Shown in pieces: positions 39,723 through 50,675 of a stretch of 64,000 nt of DNA. A model generated the notes under the pieces. That model was not told where the DNA came from, did not search any database, and saw only the letters and a program-made list of their open reading frames with translations. The stretch covers positions 1-64,000 of the forward strand of contig JAEUHH010000109.1 of the NCBI GenBank assembly GCA_016795505.1, in the 5' to 3' direction. The position numbers were made by a program, and so were the translations under genes. How positions within the stretch are numbered: position 1 is the stretch's first letter; every line of letters begins with the position of its first letter. This stretch comes from Verrucomicrobiales bacterium. Its GTDB lineage: Bacteria > Verrucomicrobiota > Verrucomicrobiia > Verrucomicrobiales > DEV007.

Positions 39723-40139
39723 ATGAACCGAACCCCCGAGGTCGGGCTTTCACGCCCCTCCGCCCTCCTCCTGTGCCGCATCGAACCCTCCGACATCGAA
39801 GCCATGCTCGATGCCTACGACAGCGGCATGTGCGACATCACCACCGCCAATTGCCTGAGCCGGGCCGTCGCCCGGCTCTATGACGATCGGCAGACCTTCC
39901 CCCTCTATCGCCAGGGCGACCACGCCACGCTGGAGATACGGGGACACCGCGTCGCCGTGCCCCGATCGGCGCTCGACTGGCTCGATGCCGCCGAGACCGG
40001 TGCCCGCAGCGGCCCCTACGAGTTCGCCCTCCCGCTGCCGCCCGAGGTCGATCCCCCGCGCCTTCCCGAGCGCGGACCCATCCCGACACGCCGCCCTCGC
40101 GCCGCCTCGCCGGCTCCCGCCCTGGTCGCTCAGGCCTGA
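39723..40139 (+). CDS. Hypothetical protein
   Basis: 138 aa. No family is recognised. The first part, with SRPSALLLCRIEPSDIEAML, looks folded; the last ~35 residues are Pro/Arg-rich and probably disordered. Codon use resembles real genes. An ATG at 39669 following GGAGAGAG is an alternative start. The preceding ~145 bp contain no gene. Confidence 0.5.
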   Translation: MNRTPEVGLSRPSALLLCRIEPSDIEAMLDAYDSGMCDITTANCLSRAVARLYDDRQTFPLYRQGDHATLEIRGHRVAVPRSALDWLDAAETGARSGPYEFALPLPPEVDPPRLPERGPIPTRRPRAASPAPALVAQA

Positions 40140-40236
40140 CGCACCGAACGGATCGGACAAGCCCCGCCATTGTGCCGATTGTCGGCCGCCGGAAAAGGCG
40201 GCACGTTGGGGCTTTCGTAGCTCATTTCCCGACCCC

Positions 40237-41643
40237 ATGCATTCGTCCCGCCGCTCCTTCCTTCGCCATTCCGCCGCCGTCACTGCCGGCTTCCTCGGTC
40301 TGGACCGTCACCTCGCCCTCGCCGCTGATCCCATCCAGCCCTGGGGACCGCTGAAACCCGATCCCCACCGCATCCTCGATCTGCCGGAGGGCTTTTCCTA
40401 CCGGGTGCTGTCGCGTGCCGGCGACAAAATGGACGATGGCTTTCTCACCCCCGGTCAGCCCGACGGCATGGCCGCTTTCCCCGGTCCCGACGGCAGCGTC
40501 ATCCTCGTCCGCAATCATGAGTTGAACTTCGTCGGCTCCAGCGGTTACGGCCCTTTCAAGGACAACAGCAAACTGCCCGACGACTTCGATGCCAGCCTCT
40601 GCTACGCTCCCGGCGACGGGAAAAAAGTCGCCCCCCACGTCGGCGGCACCACCACGCTCGTGTTCGACCCCGCCACCGGCCGGTTGAAAAGCCACTTTCT
40701 CAGCCTGCTCGGCACCGACCGGAATTGCGCCGGCGGTCCCACCCCGTGGGGCAGTTGGATCACCTGCGAGGAGCCCGCCGATCTCGTCACCGGCGCGCAA
40801 CGGCGCCACGGCTACTGCTTCGAAGTGCCCGCCACCGCCAAGCCCGGCATCACCCCGCCCGTGCCACTGAAGGACATGGGCCGGTTCCGCCACGAAGCCA
40901 TCGCCATCCATCCCGCCTCCGGCGTCGTCTACTTGACCGAAGACCGCGGCGACGGCATGATCTACCGTTTCCTGCCCAAAAAGCCTGGCTCGCTCGCCGA
41001 AGGCGGACGCCTCCAGGCCCTCAAAATCCGCGACCGCGCCTCCGTCGATACCCGCAACTGGCCCGGCGACGCCGAGCCCTTCCCCCAGCGCTCTCGGCTC
41101 GCGGTCGACTGGATGGACCTCGAGGAGACCGACGCGCCCCTCGACGACCTGCGCCTGCGCGGCGTCGCCGCCGGTGCCGCCCGATTCTCGCGCGGAGAGG
41201 GCATGTGGTATGGCGCCGCCAGCCAGGTCGGCGAAGAGACCATCTACTGGTGCTGCACCGATGGCGGCAAGAATCAGAGAGGCCAGGTCTTCCGTTATTT
41301 CCCCTCCCCCGTCGAGGGTCAGGCTGGCGAAAAGGACCAGCCCGGTCACCTCGAACTCTATCTCGAGCCCAACGACACCGACCTGCTGCGCAACGGCGAC
41401 AATCTCACCGTCGCCCCGTGGGGACACCTCGTCATCTGCGAGGACACCTCCGGCATCAACCAACTGCGCGGCGTGACCAACGACGGGCAGATCTACACCC
41501 TCGGCCGCAACACCCTCAGCGAGACCGAGTTCGCCGGCGCCTGCTTCAGCCCCGACGGCGAGTGGCTTTTCGTCAACATCATGAGCCCCGGCACCACCCT
41601 CGCCATCACCGGCCCCTGGCGAAAGCCATCCCAAACAGTTTGA
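40237..41643 (+). CDS. phoX: PhoX-family phosphatase (DUF839), Tat-exported
   Basis: 468 aa. The N-terminus SRRSFLRHSAAVTAGFLG is a twin-arginine signal with cleavage after ALAA. GFSYRVLSRAGDKMDDG, ILVRNHELN, GGPTPWGSWITCEE and LTEDRGDGMIYRF match the PhoX family, calcium/iron-dependent alkaline phosphatases released to the periplasm. Repeat cluster F follows the stop. Confidence 0.9.
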   Translation: MHSSRRSFLRHSAAVTAGFLGLDRHLALAADPIQPWGPLKPDPHRILDLPEGFSYRVLSRAGDKMDDGFLTPGQPDGMAAFPGPDGSVILVRNHELNFVGSSGYGPFKDNSKLPDDFDASLCYAPGDGKKVAPHVGGTTTLVFDPATGRLKSHFLSLLGTDRNCAGGPTPWGSWITCEEPADLVTGAQRRHGYCFEVPATAKPGITPPVPLKDMGRFRHEAIAIHPASGVVYLTEDRGDGMIYRFLPKKPGSLAEGGRLQALKIRDRASVDTRNWPGDAEPFPQRSRLAVDWMDLEETDAPLDDLRLRGVAAGAARFSRGEGMWYGAASQVGEETIYWCCTDGGKNQRGQVFRYFPSPVEGQAGEKDQPGHLELYLEPNDTDLLRNGDNLTVAPWGHLVICEDTSGINQLRGVTNDGQIYTLGRNTLSETEFAGACFSPDGEWLFVNIMSPGTTLAITGPWRKPSQTV

Positions 41644-41655
41644 GAAAAGCAACGA

Positions 41656-41703
41656 TTCCGATGCAACAGGGTCTGATCGGCGATCCTACCCTGTTTCATC
41701 GGA
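41656..41703. repeat. Dispersed 22-bp repeat, cluster F
   Basis: One direct unit (CGATGCAACAGGGTCTGATC) is followed by an inverted unit (CCTACCCTGTTTCATCGG) at a 22-bp step, between convergent phoX and rhomboid genes. The two can pair as a hairpin. Confidence 0.9.
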
Positions 41704-41722
41704 AAGCCGGCCCATCCGGCGG

Positions 41723-42535
41723 TCAATCCCACGACTGTCGCCGGCCGCGGCGCGGAAGGCCCGCGCGATGCGGCAGGCCTTCGTAGATCCGGCGGAACGG
41801 CGTGTCCGGCTCCTCTTTCAGCGTCAGCCGCGCGAGGAGGCCGAACACGATCCCCGCCACCAGCCCGCCCAGGTGGGCCGCATAGGCGACCCCGCCGGAC
41901 AGTCCGCCGGCCCCGCCGCCGCTCAGGCTGCCCCAGCCGCTGATCACCTGCATCGCCGCCCACAGACCCAGCACCAGCACGGCCGGGATGGATACGACGC
42001 GAAAGAAAAACAGCGCCATCACGCGGTTGTGGGGAAACAGCACCAGATAAGCCCCGAGCACGCCCGAAATCGCGCCCGAGGCTCCCAGGTTCGGAATGAT
42101 CGAGTTCGGGTCCGTCGCGATCTGCGCCGCCGTCGCCGCCAGCCCGCTGACCAGATAGAACAGCAGGAAGCGCAGCGAACCGAAGCGGTGCTCCACATTG
42201 TCTCCAAAAATCCAGAGATAGAGCATGTTTCCGCCCAGATGCGCCCAGCCCCCGTGCAGGAACATCGCCGTGATCAACGTGAGATGGATCGGCCACGGAC
42301 CCGGCGCCTGCGGCACCTCCACCGGCATCCCACCCGCATCGGGATCGGGCACCACCACCGGCTCCGCCAGATCGATCCCGCGGACGATCTCCGCTGGGAT
42401 CACACTGTAGCCGAGCGTGAAATCGGGCGAAGCCAGTTGAACCAAAAAAAGCGCCACATTCGCCGCCAGGAGCGCCTGGGTGACCCAGGCGGGCCGCACG
42501 AGATGGCGATCGTCATCGCTGAGAGGAAAAAGCAT
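41723..42535 (-). CDS. Rhomboid-family intramembrane serine protease
   Basis: 270 aa from the ATG at 42535. Six or seven hydrophobic segments are present, with the rhomboid motifs HGGWAHLGGNMLYLWIFGDNVE, catalytic Ser in GASGAISG and catalytic His in YAAHLGG. The extra N-terminal loop with VPDPDAGGMPVEVP is of unknown role. The upstream in-frame 19 residues look non-coding. Confidence 0.92.
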   Translation of the reverse strand: MLFPLSDDDRHLVRPAWVTQALLAANVALFLVQLASPDFTLGYSVIPAEIVRGIDLAEPVVVPDPDAGGMPVEVPQAPGPWPIHLTLITAMFLHGGWAHLGGNMLYLWIFGDNVEHRFGSLRFLLFYLVSGLAATAAQIATDPNSIIPNLGASGAISGVLGAYLVLFPHNRVMALFFFRVVSIPAVLVLGLWAAMQVISGWGSLSGGGAGGLSGGVAYAAHLGGLVAGIVFGLLARLTLKEEPDTPFRRIYEGLPHRAGLPRRGRRQSWD

Positions 42536-42703
42536 GGCTGCGGGAGGTGGGGGACGTGCCGGAGTCCCCTCCACGGGAGCCCGGCTCGACAATGATGCGC
42601 CGGATTTCCGAAATCGCGAACCCGACCGTCGCTCCGTGAAGTCTTTGCGCTTGAAAATCCCCGATCGCCGCCCATATTCCCTGCTCCGATCGCCCGCCGA
42701 TCC

Positions 42704-42778
42704 GCCTCGCTAGCTCAATGGTAGAGCAACGGACTCTTAATCCGCAGGTTGAAGGTTCGAGTCCTTCGCGAGGCACCA
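42704..42778 (+). tRNA. tRNA-Lys (anticodon CTT)
   Basis: The acceptor stem GCCTCGC/GCGAGGC, D-arm TAGCTCAATGGTAGAGC, anticodon loop CTCTTAA and T-loop TTCGAGT form a good cloverleaf. CTT decodes AAG lysine. Discriminator A and CCA are encoded. Position 27-43 is an A-C mismatch. Confidence 0.95.
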
Positions 42779-42781
42779 AGG

Positions 42782-42796
42782 CCCCACTGCGTGGGG
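42782..42796 (+). terminator. Hairpin after tRNA-Lys
   Basis: CCCCAC-TGC-GTGGGG, a 6-bp stem with a 3-nt loop, starts 4 nt after the tRNA. No T-run follows, so it may be a processing or weak termination structure. Confidence 0.4.
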
Positions 42797-42896
42797 AAAT
42801 CCGAAATCCTAAGCTCTCAATCCGAAACCTTTCCGGTTGGCTGGGGCAGGAGGGGGCAGAAAATGCCTCGCTTTTCCATTCTCCGACCCGGCCTGT

Positions 42897-44456
<1,560 letters not shown>

Positions 44457-44617
44457 GGGATCGTCGATTGGCGGAAAAGTTGAGGCAGAAAGCCGGGCGT
44501 CGCGCCGGGTCCAGCCTGCTTGGGAAGGAACCGCGGCGTCATCGACCCGGTCGGGAGGTCGCGGGGCATGCGGGAGGGCCGGTGACGATCCCGCCTCTGG
44601 CCCGGGGCCGGTGTCGC

Positions 44618-44644
44618 CCGACGGGGAGCCGGGCTCCCCGTCGG
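44618..44644. terminator. Strong GC hairpin after the bactofilin gene
   Basis: An 11-bp perfect stem, CCGACGGGGAG/CTCCCCGTCGG, with a 5-nt loop lies 16 bp downstream of the bactofilin stop. No T-run is seen on either side. It probably separates bactofilin from comM transcription. Confidence 0.55.
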
Positions 44645-44660
44645 CGAAAGCGGGGTGAAA

Positions 44661-45080
44661 TCAACCGGCGTTCTTGCCGACGCGGCAGTCGCCGAGGAGC
44701 GAGGCGCCCTCCTCCATCTGCAGGCTGGCGGTGGTGACGGAGCCACTGATCTGGGCGGTCGATGCGACCCGGCAGTGGTTGAATTTCCCGTTGCCGCTGA
44801 CTTTGCCCTCGATGATGGCACGCTCGGCCTTCAGGTCGCCTTCGACGTCGGCATTCTTGCCGATCGTGAGACTGCCTTTGGCTTCGATGTTGCCCTTGAT
44901 GGAACCGTCGAAAATCAGGTCCGAAGTGGAGGAAAGGTTCCCTTCGATGCGGATGTCGTTGGAGAGTTGGCTGCTCACGTGTGCTTGTCTGGTGTTTGGT
45001 TTGGAGTTTCGTTCCTGAAAACCGGTAATAGCTGAGGTTTTCGGCCTGATTGTAAAGGTATTTCTGAATTCGGGAAACAT
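44661..45080 (-). CDS. Bactofilin-family cytoskeletal protein
   Basis: 139 aa from the ATG at 45080; a GTG near 44980 is an alternative. The beta-helix core repeats short hydrophobic strands with Gly turns (IRIEGNLSSTSDLIFDGSIKGNIEAKGSLTIGKNADVEGDLKAE style). Bactofilins polymerise without nucleotide and organise envelope processes. Cluster G of the dispersed repeat lies just upstream. Confidence 0.87.
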   Translation of the reverse strand: MFPEFRNTFTIRPKTSAITGFQERNSKPNTRQAHVSSQLSNDIRIEGNLSSTSDLIFDGSIKGNIEAKGSLTIGKNADVEGDLKAERAIIEGKVSGNGKFNHCRVASTAQISGSVTTASLQMEEGASLLGDCRVGKNAG

Positions 45081-45100
45081 TTTCCGTCGTTTCCCGCCGA

Positions 45101-45170
45101 AACAACCGGGTCTGATCGCCGATGGAACCCTGTTGGATCGGAGAGGCAACCGGGTATGATCGGAAATCGG
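45101..45170. repeat. Dispersed 22-bp repeat, cluster G
   Basis: Three units, the most diverged set: AACCGGGTCTGATCG, GATGGAACCCTGTTGGATCG (inverted) and GGCAACCGGGTATGATCG. They lie between the bactofilin start and the end of the next minus-strand gene. Confidence 0.82.
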
Positions 45171-45172
45171 GG

Positions 45173-45901
45173 TCACCCGCCAGCGTCGCGGAGCAGCCGG
45201 CTGGTGCCGGACGCGGCGATGCGGTGCAACAGCTCGAGCCGCTGGGCAGGCGCGGCGTCGATGAGCCGGGGCTGGCGGATCAGGCGCAGGGCGGGGACAC
45301 CGGGCGTCTCTCCGGGCGGGTCGAGGTGGTCAATTTCCGTGGTGAGCAAGCCCCAATCGAGCGGCACCTCGGCGGGATCGACGATACCGGGACGAACGAC
45401 GAGGTAAAAGAGGTCGGCGCAGCGGTAGCGGACGAGCCGGGCGAATTTGGTGCGTCCGTGGACGGCGGATTCGAGGCGCCGGATCTCGGCGACGACGCGG
45501 CGATAGCCCTCGTGACCGACGGCGGCGACATCGGCGGCGTCGTATTCCGGAAACAGGCTGTCTCCGCGCCGCAGATGGGGATAATGGACGCCGACGAGCC
45601 GCTCCAGGCGCTCGCGGCGGCGGTGCAGATCGGCGAGCCGGGTCAGGTTGGCGGCCTCGGGCCGGGAATCGTGGAGGTAGTCGGGGCGCGACTGTTTGAT
45701 CTCAAAGACGGCGCTGAGCCCGATCTCGGGCTGGTGCGGGACGGGCCGATCCAGCCGGCAGGCGGCGACATCGGCTCGGTAGGGCGACTGGGGCACCCGG
45801 ACCTCGAGCCCGATGGCACGGTAGCCCTGCTCGCGGGCCCAGTGGAGGGCGGCGCGCTTGAGCAGGCGGTGGGCGGCGGATTCTCCGGCGGCGGTGGGCA
45901 T
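45173..45901 (-). CDS. PD-(D/E)XK nuclease-like hypothetical protein
   Basis: 242 aa. YRADVAAC followed 30 residues later by AVFEIKQSRPDYL gives the D-x(n)-ExK pattern of PD-(D/E)XK nucleases, as in MmcB-type proteins. The rest is unrecognised. An upstream TTG at 45991 would overlap the preceding stop (TTGA) but adds a sequence without family character. The role in DNA processing is inferred. Confidence 0.6.
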   Translation of the reverse strand: MPTAAGESAAHRLLKRAALHWAREQGYRAIGLEVRVPQSPYRADVAACRLDRPVPHQPEIGLSAVFEIKQSRPDYLHDSRPEAANLTRLADLHRRRERLERLVGVHYPHLRRGDSLFPEYDAADVAAVGHEGYRRVVAEIRRLESAVHGRTKFARLVRYRCADLFYLVVRPGIVDPAEVPLDWGLLTTEIDHLDPPGETPGVPALRLIRQPRLIDAAPAQRLELLHRIAASGTSRLLRDAGG

Positions 45902-45987
45902 CGGCGAGGGCAACAGGATGCGGTCAAATGGCGGCTGCGTCGAGGAATCTGCGCAGGCGATCCCTGCGGAGATCTCCGGCGAGGCCT

Positions 45988-46476
45988 TCAAGAATCCATC
46001 GTCGGCCGGGGCGCGCCGCAGTGGACGCAGGTGAGTTCCAGCCGCGGAATGGTAAAACCGCAGGCCGGGCAGGCCCGCTCGGCGAGGTCACCGTCGGGGG
46101 AGGCTGTCTCGGGGAGGTAGTCATCGCCCCGCTCGGACCGGAGGCGAACGGCTGTCCCCCGCACGCTGACGAGGGCGATGTGGCCCGGTCCCATCGATTC
46201 GTAAGCGACCGAGGCCCCGACGATGGCATTGGCTCCGAGGGCCTGAGCCCGCTGCCGGATCTCCAGCAGGGCCTGCTCCCGAGCCGCGGCGATCAAGCGG
46301 CCAATGGCGGGGCTGGCTCCGCCGACAGTGCTCTCAAACGCAGCCGCCAGGTCCCGAAGCGGCCCGGCGGCAAAAACCGCCTCTCCGGTGACGAGTCCAT
46401 GGACGCGCTCGACCTCCCATCCGGGGACCTCGGGGGTGGTGACGATGAGCAGTCGGCGCGAGGCGATCTCAGCCAT
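45988..46476 (-). CDS. YbjQ/UPF0145-type protein with C-terminal zinc ribbon
   Basis: 162 aa. RLLIVTTPEVPGWEVERVHGLVTGEAVF and ALLEIRQRAQALGANAIVGASVAYE match the YbjQ (heavy-metal-binding, pentameric) family. The last ~30 residues form a two-knuckle zinc ribbon (CPAC ... CVHC). Function is not established for the family. Confidence 0.85.
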   Translation of the reverse strand: MAEIASRRLLIVTTPEVPGWEVERVHGLVTGEAVFAAGPLRDLAAAFESTVGGASPAIGRLIAAAREQALLEIRQRAQALGANAIVGASVAYESMGPGHIALVSVRGTAVRLRSERGDDYLPETASPDGDLAERACPACGFTIPRLELTCVHCGAPRPTMDS

Positions 46477-46512
46477 GCAGTGAGGAGAGGAGGGAATGGC
46501 GATACGTGGCGA

Positions 46513-47217
46513 TCACTTGGCTTCGTCAGCCTCGAGCACGGCATCGCGGCCGTAGAATTTGATCTTCCGCACGACTTTTTCCCGTCCGGTGGCCTCGCGC
46601 CAGGCGTTGGTGTCGCGGAGGCTGTAGACGCAGCCGCAGTATTCCTGCTGGTAGAATTGCTCGCGCTTGGAGATCTCGATCATCCGCTGGCTGCCGCCCT
46701 GCTTTCGCCAGTTGAAGGTCCAGTAGGTCATGCCGGCATGGCGGGCGGCGGCCCGCTCGCCGCAGCCGTTGATCTGGTCCATGTTTTTCCACCGGGAGAT
46801 GCCGAGGGTGCTGGAGATCAGGTTGAAGCCGTGCTCGGCGGCATAGTCGGCGGTGACTTCGAAGCGCATGTCAAAGCAGGCGGTGCAACGAATGCCCCGC
46901 TCGGGCTCCATCTCCATGCCGCGGGTGCGATCGAACCAATCCCGGGCATTGTAATCCCAGTCGATGAAGCCCATGCCGAGCTTTTCGGCGTAGCGGATGT
47001 TTTCCTGCTTCCGGATCTCGTATTCGTCGCGCGGGTGGATGTTCGGGTTGTAGAAAAAGATGGTGGTCTCGATGCCGGAGGCGGCGAGGGCGTCCATGAC
47101 CTCGGCGGCACAGGGGGCGCAGCAGGAATGAAGCAGGATGCGGTCGGCACCATTCGGGGTCTCCAGGACCGGGCGCTCGTAGGTATCCGTGGTGTAGCGG
47201 GAGGCGGAGTCGCTCAT
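46513..47217 (-). CDS. queH: Epoxyqueuosine reductase QueH
   Basis: 234 aa. Conserved Cys motifs SCCAPC near residue 31, CTAC near 109, SRWKN and CGCVYS match QueH, the non-QueG enzyme that reduces epoxyqueuosine to queuosine in tRNA. It is divergent from the HtrA gene across a 219-bp gap. Confidence 0.93.
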   Translation of the reverse strand: MSDSASRYTTDTYERPVLETPNGADRILLHSCCAPCAAEVMDALAASGIETTIFFYNPNIHPRDEYEIRKQENIRYAEKLGMGFIDWDYNARDWFDRTRGMEMEPERGIRCTACFDMRFEVTADYAAEHGFNLISSTLGISRWKNMDQINGCGERAAARHAGMTYWTFNWRKQGGSQRMIEISKREQFYQQEYCGCVYSLRDTNAWREATGREKVVRKIKFYGRDAVLEADEAK

Positions 47218-47436
47218 GGCGGAAAAGGGAGGCAGGAAAGTCGCCGCCAGAATAACTCAACCCGGGAAAAGCCGCGACGGTCATTTTTTCCGACGGCTGG
47301 AGGCGATCCGGGCATTGTCTTTTTTGAGACAAAGCCGGACCCGGCCATCGCTTTCCGGAACAAGCGGGTGACTCGCCTTTGGCTCTTGCGACCGGGGTGA
47401 ACCTGCGTTGAACTAGGCGACCCGAATTTTTTCACC

Positions 47437-49035
47437 ATGTTTGCGACTCTGCGAAATGCGCTCCTGTTGTCCGTCTCCCTGCTGGGAGCGGCCTGGCTCT
47501 ACCATTGGGGCATCGCCGGCGAGGACCGGTACTCCCTCTTTGACGTGCTCCAGGGACATCCTGTCCCGGCGGTGGTCGCCCAGGCGGGCGGTCCTGATGT
47601 GGGAGCCAAATCGGAGCCGCCCGCTCCGGAACAAGCGGCATCCGAAGGCAAAAAGTGGAGTGCCGATGAGCTGAACAGCACCGAACTGCTGCTGCGGACG
47701 AACCGGGCTCTGGCCGACCTGACGGAGTCGGTGGTGCCGTCGGTGGTGAGCATCGACACCACCACGACGGTGGATGTGCCGCGCTACGAGCCGGTGGACC
47801 CCTTCGGCTTTTTCGGCTACCGGCGCAGCAACCAGCGGTATCAGGCCCCCGGTCTGGGATCGGGGGTGATCGTGTCGAAGGAGGGCCACATCCTGACGAA
47901 TCACCATGTGGTGGCCGGCGTGGACGCGATCCGGGTGACGCTGCACAGCGGTGACCAATACGACGCGGAGTGGGTGGGCTCGGACCCGGCGGCCGATGTC
48001 GCGGTGCTGAAGATCCAGGTCAAGGATGGCCCGGCCGGAGGCGAACGCCCGGTTTTCCGCCCCCTGCCCTTCGGCGATTCTGACGAAGTCCGGGTGGGCG
48101 ATCTGGCCCTGGCCATCGGGAATCCCTTTGGCTTGAGCGAGTCGGTGACGCGCGGGATCATCAGCGCGAAACAACGGCGACTGAGCGACGGAGCGAATGA
48201 GTATTTCCAGACTGACGCGGTGATCAATCCCGGCAACTCCGGCGGCCCGCTGGTGGATGCGCGGGGCCACATCATCGGGGTGAACACGGCGATTTTCACC
48301 GGCCAGCAGGATGTGCGGGTCTGGCAGGGCATCGGTCTGGCGATCCCGTCGAACGAAGCGCGCGAGGTCTATGAGGCCATCGCTTTCGGCCGACCGCTGC
48401 TGCGGGGCTATCTGGGCATCGAATTGAGCGACCTGACCCGCTACCAGGCTGCGGTCCTGAGGCTCGGCACCACGGTGGGGGCGCTGGTCACCGATGTGGC
48501 CAAGGACTCTCCGGCCAGTTCGGTGGGCCTGCTGCCCGGCGACGTGATCGTCACGTTCGATGGCGCCGAGGTGAAGTCGGCCGACGAAACGCTGCAGCGC
48601 ATCCGGCTGAAAAAATCGGGTTCGCCGGTGAAGGCCACCGTCATCCGCAAGGGCGAGCCGATCGAACTCACCCTGACCGTGGCGGAGCGGCCCGATACCA
48701 CCACGCTGAAGCTGCGCAGCGACATCACCGCCTCGGGCCAGGGCATCACGGACAATCTCGGGATGACGGTGCGCGACCTGACGGATCAGGAGCGGGAGGC
48801 CTTCGGCCTGAGACCCAGCGATCCGGCGATCGTCATCTCGGACGTGAAGCCCGACTCCCAGGCTGCCCAGCGCTTTCTTCCCGGCGACCTGATTCACATG
48901 ATCAATCGCGATCCGGTGCGCTCGTCGGCAGAATTTTTCGACCTGCTGGGGTCGCTGCCGAAAAACGAGCAGTCCGTGATCATTCTGACCCGGCGGGGCC
49001 AGCGTTTCTACGCGGTGCTGAATCCGGGCGGTTGA
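47437..49035 (+). CDS. htrA: HtrA/Deg-type periplasmic serine protease
   Basis: 532 aa. An N-terminal hydrophobic signal/anchor at ~8-22 and a Pro-rich linker precede the trypsin-like domain. The catalytic triad is H157 (TNHHVV), D187 (AADVAVL) and S268 (GNSGGP). Two PDZ domains follow, at ~320-410 and ~430-530. It is a Do-like envelope quality-control protease. Confidence 0.95.
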   Translation: MFATLRNALLLSVSLLGAAWLYHWGIAGEDRYSLFDVLQGHPVPAVVAQAGGPDVGAKSEPPAPEQAASEGKKWSADELNSTELLLRTNRALADLTESVVPSVVSIDTTTTVDVPRYEPVDPFGFFGYRRSNQRYQAPGLGSGVIVSKEGHILTNHHVVAGVDAIRVTLHSGDQYDAEWVGSDPAADVAVLKIQVKDGPAGGERPVFRPLPFGDSDEVRVGDLALAIGNPFGLSESVTRGIISAKQRRLSDGANEYFQTDAVINPGNSGGPLVDARGHIIGVNTAIFTGQQDVRVWQGIGLAIPSNEAREVYEAIAFGRPLLRGYLGIELSDLTRYQAAVLRLGTTVGALVTDVAKDSPASSVGLLPGDVIVTFDGAEVKSADETLQRIRLKKSGSPVKATVIRKGEPIELTLTVAERPDTTTLKLRSDITASGQGITDNLGMTVRDLTDQEREAFGLRPSDPAIVISDVKPDSQAAQRFLPGDLIHMINRDPVRSSAEFFDLLGSLPKNEQSVIILTRRGQRFYAVLNPGG

Positions 49036-49185
49036 TTTTTTCCGCAGCACGAGAGCCGGGATATATTGGGCTGTTTTGGCAGTCCTTGCCTTTTCGGTTT
49101 CCGAAAGGTGACGGCTTTGCTACATTCCGCCGCCGCCTAGCCCAATCCGGGTTCCCGGCGCCCTGCATCCGGTCCCTTCCCCGCC

Positions 49186-50658
49186 ATGAACAAGCAACAG
49201 GCCATCGTGTTTTTCGGCATCATCCTCGCCGGTCTCGGCATCTCGCTGTTTACGCTGAATCGATTCGGGAAAAAAGTCGAAGCCGACCCGGCTCCGCAGC
49301 CCCTCGCCTCGGTCGACGCCGCCAAATCCACTCCCACGCCGGAGCCTCCTGCTCCCCAGCCCGCTCCGCCAAAGGCTCCAGAGCCGGCCCCGGCCCCCGC
49401 GCCGGCGATGAAAACCTACGACTCGCCCAATGCCCTGATGGGCGCGCTGATGGAAAAAATCCGCAATCGCGACATCGCCGGCTTCATCGAACTCGCCGGC
49501 CCCGAGGCCATCAGCCCGGCGATTCGGCCGCAGGTCGAGTCGCTGCTGAAAGACCCGGCCTGGTCGCCAAACGCGGAAAAGCCGGTGTCGGAGCTGGCCA
49601 AGGCGCCCGATTCGGTGCGCTGGGCGATCCACTTGGAACGGGCTGCCAGCGCCGCCGCTCCGGGTGCTCCGGCGAATTCCCAAGCCCAAGCCGTCACCAG
49701 CACGGATCTCTACGCGGATCTGGGCTCCTCACTCGACAAAAAGGTGTGGGAGGTGAAGAAGATCGCCCTTCCCTTCGATTTTGCGGCCAAAACCGGCATC
49801 GCACCCGGTGCCGCCCCGATGCCGCCGGGTGAGGCCAAACCCGGCCAGCCGGCCGCTCCCGGCACCGCTCCGACGGCCCCCGGCCAAGCGCCCATGCCAA
49901 CCCCGCAGATGACGGTGGACGGGACGGACGCGCTGACTCTGGCACATGCCTTTTCCCAGGCCGTGGTGGAGCGGAATTTCGACCTCGCCCGGCAGTTGAC
50001 TGATCGGGAGCGCGTCACCGACGAGCGCGTCGCCGCCCTGATGATCGCCGTCGAGGAAGGGGCCTTCCGCCTCCGCGAGGACAAGCCGCTGGTGGTGACC
50101 CTGGCCCGGAACGACCTGACCTGGGTCCTCACCCGGGTGGAATCCGGCTCGGCAGCCTCCGAATTTGCCCTCGAGATGGGGAAGGCGGCCGATGGCGCCG
50201 ACTGGAAGATCCACGGACTGACGTTCTCCAAACTGATTGCCGCCCTCGCCGACGACGCGGGTGCCGGCGGCGTGGCTTACGCCCCCATCGTGGCCGATCC
50301 CAAGGGCGGAGATTCCCTCGTGCTTTACTTTGAATTCGACGAGGAGGGGCTGAGTGCCCGCTCCAGCCGCCAATTGCGCATCGTATCCGAGATCCTGGGA
50401 CGCGATGCCAGCCGCAGAATCGAGATCAACGGACACGCGGACGCCATGGGGACGGATGACTACAATGAGAACCTCAGCAATCGGCGATCGGCCTCGATCC
50501 GCCAGAAGCTGATCGAGTTCGGCGTGTCGCCCAACCAGATCGTGACCAAGGCTTTCGGAGAATCGGCCCCACGCCGCCCGAATTTCAATCCCGACGGCAC
50601 CGACAATCCCGACAACCGTTCCCAAAACCGCCGCGCCGAGGTCTACCTCGATTTCTGA
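49186..50658 (+). CDS. OmpA-family envelope protein with Pro/Ala linkers
   Basis: 490 aa. An N-terminal membrane helix (VFFGIILAGLGISLFTL) is followed by Pro/Ala-rich stretches at ~40-75 and ~205-240. A DUF4878-like middle part may be present. The C-terminal OmpA domain has INGHADAMGTDDYNENLSNRRSAS, which binds peptidoglycan. It follows htrA by 150 bp. Confidence 0.9.
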   Translation: MNKQQAIVFFGIILAGLGISLFTLNRFGKKVEADPAPQPLASVDAAKSTPTPEPPAPQPAPPKAPEPAPAPAPAMKTYDSPNALMGALMEKIRNRDIAGFIELAGPEAISPAIRPQVESLLKDPAWSPNAEKPVSELAKAPDSVRWAIHLERAASAAAPGAPANSQAQAVTSTDLYADLGSSLDKKVWEVKKIALPFDFAAKTGIAPGAAPMPPGEAKPGQPAAPGTAPTAPGQAPMPTPQMTVDGTDALTLAHAFSQAVVERNFDLARQLTDRERVTDERVAALMIAVEEGAFRLREDKPLVVTLARNDLTWVLTRVESGSAASEFALEMGKAADGADWKIHGLTFSKLIAALADDAGAGGVAYAPIVADPKGGDSLVLYFEFDEEGLSARSSRQLRIVSEILGRDASRRIEINGHADAMGTDDYNENLSNRRSASIRQKLIEFGVSPNQIVTKAFGESAPRRPNFNPDGTDNPDNRSQNRRAEVYLDF

Positions 50659-50675
50659 GCATCCCCCGCCCTCTT

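Noticed and set aside
47310-47330. TTGTCTTTTTTGAGACAA hairpin in the queH-htrA gap
   Set aside because: A short stem between divergent genes, not downstream of either; probably chance.
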